Source of the DNA: Methanobacteriota archaeon | Lineage (GTDB): Archaea; Hydrothermarchaeota; Hydrothermarchaeia; Hydrothermarchaeales; SZUA-236 | Length of the DNA: 12,348 nt | Direction: 5' to 3' | Assembly (NCBI GenBank): GCA_003230355.1 | Contig: QIDD01000015.1 | Coordinates: 1 to 12,348 of the forward strand | Part shown: positions 7,830 through 12,348 of the stretch, in pieces | Layout of the letters: each line of letters begins with the position of its first letter | Numbering within the stretch: the stretch's first letter is position 1 | Made by a program: the position numbers and the translations under genes | Notes under the pieces: generated by a model | What the model saw: only the letters and a program-made list of their open reading frames with translations | Told to the model about the DNA's origin: nothing | Databases searched by the model: none

Positions 7830-8192
7830 GTGAAAAAAAAGATACTTATTATTGAAGACAACAAAGACAGCCTCTATCTTATGAAGTACTTTCTTGAGAA
7901 AAAGGGATTCACTGTCTGTGAGGCTGGAACCGGAGGTGAAGGCATAGCCCTTGCAGCAAAGCGGGATGTGGGCCTTGTTCTGATGGATATTCAGCTTCCA
8001 GACATGCCTGGCGAGGAAGCCACAAAGCGGATTCGAGAGTCTCAGAACAAAAGAGATCTGCCCATAATCGCGATTACAGCCTGCGCAATGCTGGGTGACC
8101 GGGAGCGCATCCTAGGATGCGGCCATAATGGATACCTAAGTAAACCAATCAACCCGCAAACCCTTCTCAAGGAAATCGAAAAACACCTGTAA
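7830..8192 (+). CDS. Single-domain (CheY-like) response regulator
   Basis: 120 residues covering one receiver domain and nothing else. The acidic pocket is Glu9-Asp10 in ILIIEDN, the phosphoacceptor is Asp53 in LVLMDIQLPDMPG, the switch Thr is Thr83 in IAITA, and the conserved Lys is Lys105 in YLSKP. It therefore has every residue needed to accept phosphate from the upstream kinase, but no DNA-binding or enzymatic output. It must act by protein contact or as a phosphorelay intermediate. The start chosen is GTG 7830, giving the family-typical MKKKILIIEDN, with GAGG at 7822-7825. A GTG at 7818 is also in frame and would overlap the kinase stop (GTGA). Either way the two genes are translationally coupled or nearly so, which supports a cognate pair. 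Confidence 0.93.
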   Translation: MKKKILIIEDNKDSLYLMKYFLEKKGFTVCEAGTGGEGIALAAKRDVGLVLMDIQLPDMPGEEATKRIRESQNKRDLPIIAITACAMLGDRERILGCGHNGYLSKPINPQTLLKEIEKHL

Positions 8193-8194
8193 GT

Positions 8195-8226
8195 ATTAAA
8201 TATAATCTAGGTTAATAGAAGTGATA
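8195..8226 (+). promoter_or_regulatory. Possible TATA promoter for the CBS-domain gene
   Basis: ATTAAATATAATC at 8195-8207 resembles an archaeal TATA box. Its centre lies about 25 bases before the ATG at 8226, so transcription from it would be leaderless or nearly so. The gene also lacks a convincing Shine-Dalgarno at normal spacing, which fits. Read-through from the kinase operon is equally possible. Confidence 0.4.
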
Positions 8227-8627
8227 TGGAGACTTACACTCTGCCACAGGTATTAGTAAGCGAGGTCATGACTCGTGATGTTGAGACTGTTGAAAAAGAT
8301 GCAACCATCGAAGGGCTTGTAAGAAAGTTTAAGAAACACGATTATCATTCCTTCCCGGTTGTCCATCGCGAAAGACTAATCGGCATTGTCACAAAAACAG
8401 ACCTGCTCAGCGTAATAGACCACAAAAAACTCTCAAACATCGCAGTAAACCGCATTGAAGACATTATGACGCCTCACCCAATCTCAATTACTGCTGACGC
8501 GCTTCTGAGAGACGGTGCTGACATGATGCAGAAAAACCATGTGCGCGTGCTGCCCGTTGTAGATGAGGGGCGCCTTATCGGGCTCTTATCCTACAGCGAC
8601 CTTGTGCGAACTGTCTTCAAAGTCTAA
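8226..8627 (+). CDS. Tandem CBS-domain protein
   Basis: 133 residues consisting of two CBS domains, which together form one Bateman module. The first runs from about residue 10 to 65 (VSEVMTRDVETVEKDATI, then FPVVHRERLIGIVTKTDLL). The second runs from about 74 to 130 (IEDIMTPHPISITADALL, then VLPVVDEGRLIGLLSYSDL). Both end in the typical G-hydrophobic-(V/L)-(T/S)-x-x-D-L motif that usually contacts an adenosyl ligand. Stand-alone pairs of this kind are common in archaea and generally sense AMP, ATP, SAM or similar molecules, but this ligand cannot be read from sequence. No membrane segment or fused catalytic domain is present. It lies 33 bases after the response regulator on the same strand, so it may be a further part of the signalling operon, or separately transcribed from the AT-rich element in that gap. 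Confidence 0.92.
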   Translation: METYTLPQVLVSEVMTRDVETVEKDATIEGLVRKFKKHDYHSFPVVHRERLIGIVTKTDLLSVIDHKKLSNIAVNRIEDIMTPHPISITADALLRDGADMMQKNHVRVLPVVDEGRLIGLLSYSDLVRTVFKV

Positions 8628-8641
8628 GCAGGATATATGGC

Positions 8642-9064
8642 TTAGGTGTTTAAAACCTCTTTATCTGCTTCACCCATTATCACGCTGAGCCCTGAGGGGT
8701 CTGTGAGAACAAGGGTTGCAAGACACCGGCCTTCCTTAAGACAGGTTATGTTTTCAAGAAGCTCATTTTTTTTATCTGCTTCAACGCTGGGCCCGAACTG
8801 AATCGCGGTTTCAATTCTTGAGAGAAGGCCGAAGACATCGCAGATAATATCCTCAGAATTAACGCCTGGCAGGATGCGAATATCAAGCTCAGGTATCTCA
8901 ACAGAGGCGTGCTTTGACTTTATCACCCGTGTTTGAAGATCAGACGTGCCTTTAATGTTCAGCGTGTAGGTTACAGGATGGGCTGAATCCTCAAGAGCTG
9001 AGGACATGTATTGTGGGTCGAATCCTGTTACTAAAGATATCTTGTCCAAATTCGTCACATCCAA
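8642..9064 (-). CDS. ZPR1-like protein lacking the N-terminal zinc finger
   Basis: About 140 residues. From residue 30 onward it follows the archaeal ZPR1 (COG1779) pattern after the zinc finger: HPVTYTLNIKGTSDLQTRVI, then KSKHASVEIPELDIRILPG, then SEDIICDVFGLLSRIETAI, and the closing TLVLTDPSGLSVIMGEADKE. Archaeal ZPR1 normally begins with a C4 zinc finger (CPxCG ... CxxCG), but none is present, and an in-frame stop at 9086-9088 prevents extension far enough to hold one. The start is uncertain: TTG 9064 is the longest choice, GTG 9058 or ATG 9007 are others, and GGGGGA at 9079-9084 is spaced too far to decide. It lies 37 bases downstream of sepF on the same strand and is probably co-transcribed. 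Cellular function in archaea is not firmly known. It may be a degenerate paralogue or a diverged partner of SepF. Confidence 0.65.
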   Translation of the reverse strand: MDVTNLDKISLVTGFDPQYMSSALEDSAHPVTYTLNIKGTSDLQTRVIKSKHASVEIPELDIRILPGVNSEDIICDVFGLLSRIETAIQFGPSVEADKKNELLENITCLKEGRCLATLVLTDPSGLSVIMGEADKEVLNT

Positions 9065-9101
9065 AATTAAAACGTAAATCCCCCACTAGGCTGCGGGCCT
9101 T

Positions 9102-9524
9102 TTAGGCTATTCTGCTTCGAATCCGGTTCATCGTGGTTTCAAAGCCTTCTCCCTTTGTTCGAAGTATCTTTACATTCGGCGGTGTAAGTATGAGGTGGTT
9201 TTCACCAATCCCAGCAATATCTGAGCCCATGGCCAGGCAGATGTCTTTGATCTCGTCTATGGCATGTTTCAGCTCGGTTACACTCCGGTCGGCCAGAGGC
9301 TTTATATCGAGGAGTACAATGTTTCCGTCGCTGAGCTGTGTTGTGCAGCTGTCTACATCAGAAAAACCCCTCAGCTTGTAGACGCTTACATATCGTTCAG
9401 GCGCGTTTAGTCCTGCTCCAAACTCAGATTCAGGCTCAAGTCTAACGTAATCTTCTGTATCTGTTACACCAACATTCGATGGCCCTCCAGCGACCATCCT
9501 TGTAAACAACTCTTTCAGGCCCAT
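9102..9524 (-). CDS. sepF: Archaeal cell division protein SepF
   Basis: 140 residues matching archaeal SepF (COG2450, DUF552), the protein that anchors FtsZ filaments to the membrane at the division site. Visible landmarks are an amphipathic N-terminal segment MGLKELFTRM suited to membrane binding, an acidic linker, and the SepF core from about residue 44: RYVSVYKLRGFSDVDSCTTQ, GNIVLLDIKPLADRSVTELK, then LAMGSDIAGIGENHLILTPP and VKILR. The start at ATG 9524 is favoured because AGAGGG (9531-9536, minus strand) sits six bases upstream and because SepF proteins normally begin with the membrane helix. An in-frame ATG at 9575 would add 17 basic residues and has its own TATA-like element at correct spacing, so a longer form cannot be excluded. 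It is followed by the ZPR1-like gene; no ftsZ is in the window. Confidence 0.88.
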   Translation of the reverse strand: MGLKELFTRMVAGGPSNVGVTDTEDYVRLEPESEFGAGLNAPERYVSVYKLRGFSDVDSCTTQLSDGNIVLLDIKPLADRSVTELKHAIDEIKDICLAMGSDIAGIGENHLILTPPNVKILRTKGEGFETTMNRIRSRIA

Positions 9525-9536
9525 TCTAATCCCTCT

Positions 9537-9607
9537 AAATCCTCTACCCTTCTTGTTCAATATAAACCTTTTCATAAGGATGGCTTTGTGACAGAATTAT
9601 ATAGTCC
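9537..9607 (-). promoter_or_regulatory. Two TATA-like elements upstream of sepF
   Basis: Read on the minus strand, TTTATATTG (about 9559-9567) would start transcription near 9538, just before the Shine-Dalgarno of ATG 9524. A second element, CTATATAATTC (about 9595-9605), would start near 9574, making ATG 9575 leaderless. The two boxes pair with the two possible starts. Prediction only. Confidence 0.45.
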
Positions 9608-9615
9608 GTCATTTT

Positions 9616-9696
9616 CACCACGGCTGCATAGGCTCTTTTACAATACTGATAAAGTATTTTTTAGTGGGCATCGATTTTTGCCGGGTTGCCGTGGTG
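9616..9696. other. Inverted repeat enclosing nested hairpins; possible structured RNA
   Basis: CACCACGGC (9616-9624) and GCCGTGGTG (9688-9696) are perfect 9-bp inverted repeats 63 bases apart. Between them is a 6-bp hairpin, AATACT-GATAA-AGTATT (9642-9658), and a weaker GGCA/TGCC pairing (about 9667-9682). Together these could fold as a three-way junction of 81 nt. A T-run (9707-9712) follows on the plus strand. There is no T-loop or anticodon arm, so it is not a tRNA. Whether it is an RNA, an operator or chance is undecided. Confidence 0.4.
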
Positions 9697-9711
9697 TGTA
9701 ATTTCCTTTTT

Positions 9712-9721
9712 TCCACGTGGA
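9712..9721. promoter_or_regulatory. 10-bp palindrome, possible operator
   Basis: TCCACGTGGA is a perfect palindrome in the divergent intergenic region, 75-85 bases before the TATA box of the beta-helix gene. Dimeric regulators often bind such sites, but no second copy is seen, so this is only a candidate. Confidence 0.25.
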
Positions 9722-9790
9722 TCACAACTAAGATGGCGCAGTATGTGGTTGAGGCTCTGCGGGATGAAGAATAAAAGAGGGTTTTCATCT

Positions 9791-9826
9791 AAAAGTTAAT
9801 ATACAATGTATTCTAATTTAGGTATT
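9791..9826 (+). promoter_or_regulatory. TATA promoter for the beta-helix surface protein
   Basis: AAAAGTTAATATACAA at 9791-9806 contains a TATA box (TTAATATA, 9796-9803) with an A-rich BRE-like flank. The predicted transcription start is near 9825-9828, leaving a leader of about 35 bases before the coding start. The rest of the gap back to sepF holds the inverted repeat, the palindrome and only very short frames. Confidence 0.5.
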
Positions 9827-9840
9827 TCAGTTAGGTGGTT

Positions 9841-9867
9841 ATGTTGAGAGAGGCGACGTGGTTATGA
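9841..9867 (+). CDS. Possible 8-codon leader ORF overlapping the beta-helix gene start
   Basis: ATG TTG AGA GAG GCG ACG TGG TTA TGA follows AGGTGG at 9833-9838. Its TGA (9865-9867) overlaps the ATG (9864-9866) of the beta-helix gene as ATGA, the classic arrangement for translational coupling. Spacing from AGGTGG to the ATG is only two bases, which is short, so translation is doubtful. The alternative is that GAGAGAGG (9846-9853) serves the downstream gene directly. Confidence 0.2.
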   Translation: MLREATWL

Positions 9868-12348
9868 CGCATGAGATTGGTTTTAAAATATTTTTAGTCA
9901 GCTTTCTATTGGGACTTCTGGTTCTTGCAGGAGGCGTCAGCGCTGCAACGAATGTTAGCTCATGCCAGGTGATAAACACATCCGGAAGCTATGTGCTGAA
10001 CACGAGCATAACAGGTAGTACTGCAACCAGGTGCATAGAGATAACAGCAAGTGATGTCGTCTTTGACGGAGCCGGTCTCACAATCGAGGGGGATGATGTC
10101 GGTAGTGATTATGGCGTGTTTGTGAATAATTCGCCAACAGTCCTTACAAACGTCACTGTGAAAAATCTGAATCTAACGGACTGGTACAACGGCATCTACT
10201 ATCGAAACGCAGAAAATGGAAGTATAGAAAACAACACAATAAACTCAAACAATCGAAATGGAATATACCTCTACTCGTCCAGCAACAACACCCTCACAGA
10301 CAATAGGGTAAACCAAAACCTCTATGGTATCTACCTCGACTCTTCAAGCAACAACAACACCATATCTAACAACACTGCCAATGGTCCAAGCCAAAACTAT
10401 GGAATTTTAATCTACACTTCCAACAACAACACCATCACAGACAATAATGCACGCTCAAACAACGTTGGAATCTACCTTTACTTTTCCAGCAGCTACAACA
10501 CCGTCTCCAACAATAATGCAAGCTCAAACAGTTGGCGTGGAATCCAGCTCGCCTCTTCCAGCAAAAATAACACAATAACAAACAACACGGCAAACTCGAA
10601 CCTTCAGCATGGGATTTACCTCGACTCTTCCAGCAGCAACAACACCATCACAAACAACACCGCATCCTCTAACGGCCAAAAAGGAATCTACCTAACTTTC
10701 AGCAGCTACAACACCCTCTCCAATAACAATGCAAGCTTGAACAATGAGAGCGGGATCTACCTTTACAGTTCCAGCAGCAACACATTATCTAACAATACTG
10801 CAAACTCGAATAAGATGTATGGAATCTATATCATCTTTACTTCCAACAACAACACAGCATCCAATAACACTGCAATGGAGAACAATGTTCTCGATTTTTA
10901 TATCCAAGGTTCCTCAACAGCCTGCACAAACACCTTGGCAGACAACACAGGCTCCGGTGGCAGGCCCGTAGAATACTACAACACCACTGTCAACCTATCA
11001 AATAAAACCCTCGCCGAGTTGATCCTGTGCAATGCAGACGGCTCAACCATAACCAACGTGACAATTGAAGGTTCTACCTCTCTCGACAATAATGGAATTT
11101 TTGTCCTGAATACCGACAACTCAACCTTTACGAATGTTACTTCATCAAACAATTATTACGGCATGTTCCTCGATCTATCCAACGGCAACATCATCGCAAA
11201 CAACACAGGGTCCTTCTCAAACAACGGCAATATCGGCATCTACGTCCATGGCAATGATAACCTGATTGAGAACAACACCATCGCGGGCAACACCTACACG
11301 GGCATTGATATTTTTGACTCTGGAAGAACTCAGATACTGGGAAATCTGATTGACCAGAACGGCGGCGACGGCATCTACTCCGAGGAATCGTGGGATACCA
11401 CCGTTCGCCGAAACATTATAACAAACACCACACAGTACGGCATAAATATCTATGATGATGATGACGATAATCAATACAACTGGTATATCGGCGAGAACAC
11501 CATAAGAAACTCAAGTGACGGCATCCACATTGAATCCGGTTACTATGAGTTCTGGAACATCACGATGAAGAACAACACCATCGAAGATTCAGGCCGCGGT
11601 GTATACGTTTATTTGTACTTGGAGTCCGATCCATCCTATGAGATAAACATAATCGGGAACAGGATAAACAACATCACAAATGAAGGGATATTTTTTGACC
11701 GCTGCGATTATGACTGCTATGACAATGTTATCGCAAACAACACAATCAACGGGACAGGTGGAGACGCCATATCCTTGAAAGAAGTGATTACCTCCAACAT
11801 CACCGGCAACAACATCACAAATAGCGGAAGTGATGGCCTGTCTCTAACTCAATCACATAACAACATCATAGATAGCAACACAATATACAACAGCCCAAGC
11901 TCAGGGATTTATGTAGACTCAACCTTTGGCTCCAGTGATAACAACACCATCACAGCCAACAACATCACCCGATACTGCTACGGTATATTCCTGAACGCTG
12001 TATCATATGCAGAAGTTCTGGGCAACACAATCCAAAACGGCACCTGCGGTTCTAGCAGAGGCATATACGATGCGGCAGGCGGTACAAGCTATAATACCTT
12101 CTCAGGAAACAACATAAGCGGAAACAAATACGGCATACAAATGGGAGTGGAGGATAACACCACCGTCATTGGAAACTGGATAACAAACAACACATGGGGG
12201 ATATATCTCTTCTCTTCCAGCGACAACACGATTTACAACAATTATCTCAACAACACGAACAACGCCTATGACGATGGTAGTTCAGGCACCAACACCTGGA
12301 ACACAGCAAAGACAACGGGCACGAACATCGTGGGCGGGCCCTGCCTGG
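9864..12348 (+). CDS. Secreted parallel beta-helix (NosD-like) surface protein, 3' end beyond the window
   Basis: One frame stays open for 828 codons with no stop before the right edge. Residues 1-27 are a Sec signal peptide: a Lys at 8, the hydrophobic core IFLVSFLLGLLVLAGG, and a likely cleavage after VSA. Next comes a module common in archaeal surface proteins (SSCQVINTSGSYVLNTSI ... DVVFDGAGLTI). From residue 133 nine tandem coils of 22-25 residues begin with G-I-Y-L and carry S-S-N-N-T-(I/L)-(S/T)-N-N-T-A. A less regular beta-helix follows, and the window ends in a NosD-type motif, NTWNTAKTTGTNIVGGP, which in relatives is usually followed by GGNYW and further repeats. N-x-S/T sequons are very dense, so heavy N-glycosylation is likely. 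It probably lies on the cell surface or S-layer and may bind or process carbohydrate. ATG 9864 is taken as start, with GTG 9858 nearer to GAGG (9850-9853) as the alternative. Confidence 0.88.
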   Translation, partial: MTHEIGFKIFLVSFLLGLLVLAGGVSAATNVSSCQVINTSGSYVLNTSITGSTATRCIEITASDVVFDGAGLTIEGDDVGSDYGVFVNNSPTVLTNVTVKNLNLTDWYNGIYYRNAENGSIENNTINSNNRNGIYLYSSSNNTLTDNRVNQNLYGIYLDSSSNNNTISNNTANGPSQNYGILIYTSNNNTITDNNARSNNVGIYLYFSSSYNTVSNNNASSNSWRGIQLASSSKNNTITNNTANSNLQHGIYLDSSSSNNTITNNTASSNGQKGIYLTFSSYNTLSNNNASLNNESGIYLYSSSSNTLSNNTANSNKMYGIYIIFTSNNNTASNNTAMENNVLDFYIQGSSTACTNTLADNTGSGGRPVEYYNTTVNLSNKTLAELILCNADGSTITNVTIEGSTSLDNNGIFVLNTDNSTFTNVTSSNNYYGMFLDLSNGNIIANNTGSFSNNGNIGIYVHGNDNLIENNTIAGNTYTGIDIFDSGRTQILGNLIDQNGGDGIYSEESWDTTVRRNIITNTTQYGINIYDDDDDNQYNWYIGENTIRNSSDGIHIESGYYEFWNITMKNNTIEDSGRGVYVYLYLESDPSYEINIIGNRINNITNEGIFFDRCDYDCYDNVIANNTINGTGGDAISLKEVITSNITGNNITNSGSDGLSLTQSHNNIIDSNTIYNSPSSGIYVDSTFGSSDNNTITANNITRYCYGIFLNAVSYAEVLGNTIQNGTCGSSRGIYDAAGGTSYNTFSGNNISGNKYGIQMGVEDNTTVIGNWITNNTWGIYLFSSSDNTIYNNYLNNTNNAYDDGSSGTNTWNTAKTTGTNIVGGPCL
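9884..9944 (+). other. Signal peptide core of the beta-helix protein
   Basis: Codons for residues 8-27 encode a Lys followed by 16 mostly hydrophobic residues and the small-residue motif G-V-S-A before Ala. This is a typical Sec/signal peptidase I site, not a lipobox, because no Cys follows the core directly. Confidence 0.8.
10260..10889 (+). repeat. Nine tandem beta-helix coil repeats (about 70 bases each)
   Basis: Successive units start at the codons for G-I-(Y/Q/L)-(L/I) and have 22, 25, 22, 24, 24, 24, 23, 23 and 23 residues, 210 in total with no gaps. Each carries a Ser/Asn-rich turn and an N-N-T strand, one rung of the helix. DNA similarity between units is high at AACAACACCATCACAAACAA-like cores. 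This is a coding repeat and not a CRISPR array: spacing varies and the units join without unique spacers. Confidence 0.8.

Noticed and set aside
8628..8660. Terminator between the convergent CBS and ZPR1-like genes
   Set aside because: Only a weak AGGT/ACCT pairing and no T-run on either strand was found, so no terminator is called.
9616..9696. tRNA gene
   Set aside because: The length is about right, but the stem is 9 bp, there is no T-loop consensus and no anticodon arm of 5 bp with a 7-base loop.
9664..9774. 36-codon frame ending in MAQYVVEALRDEE
   Set aside because: The GTG start has no ribosome binding site, the first part overlaps the inverted repeat, and I recognise no family. It could be a gene remnant, but there is not enough to call it.
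10260..10889. CRISPR-like array
   Set aside because: The repeated units are coding coils of varying length, imperfect and without unique spacers.
11217..11474. 85-codon minus-strand frame
   Set aside because: It is antisense to the beta-helix gene. Its I- and V-rich translation is just the complement of GAT/AAC-rich codons.

Overview
The window looks like a piece of a euryarchaeal genome of the methanogen/methanotroph type (Methanosarcinia, ANME or a related anaerobic lineage). The support is an archaeal-type CO dehydrogenase/acetyl-CoA synthase gene set (cdhA, cdhB, cdhC), an archaeal SepF, a ZPR1-family protein, TATA-box promoters instead of bacterial -35/-10 elements, GGTG/GAGG ribosome binding sites, and a large secreted NosD-like beta-helix protein typical of these archaea. 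The lineage is an inference; there is no rRNA or tRNA in the window to settle it.

Region 1 (1-2315, + strand) is the distal part of a cdh operon: the last 141 codons of cdhA, then cdhB and cdhC, ending at a hairpin plus T-run terminator. cdhC is broken: about 14-17 bases are missing between the four-Cys part of the A-cluster and the downstream Cys-Gly-Cys, which puts the two halves in different frames. cdhD and cdhE do not follow.

Region 2 (about 2320-8627, + strand) has its own promoter. It holds an alpha/beta hydrolase with an Asp nucleophile, a very large soluble multi-PAS histidine kinase (GAF, eight PAS domains, HisKA, HATPase), a single-domain response regulator whose possible start overlaps the kinase stop, and a tandem-CBS protein with a possible promoter of its own. 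The first three are tightly packed and probably form a signalling operon with no DNA-binding output domain.

Region 3 (8642-9575, - strand) is convergent with region 2 and encodes SepF (FtsZ membrane anchor) followed by a ZPR1-like protein that lacks the usual zinc finger.

Region 4 (about 9576-9857) is a divergent intergenic region. It contains TATA boxes facing both ways, a 9-bp inverted repeat enclosing two smaller hairpins (a possible structured RNA) and a 10-bp palindrome.

Region 5 (9864 to the right edge, + strand) is one uninterrupted open frame of 828 codons with a signal peptide and parallel beta-helix repeats. It runs off the window without a stop, so a search limited to closed ORFs misses it.
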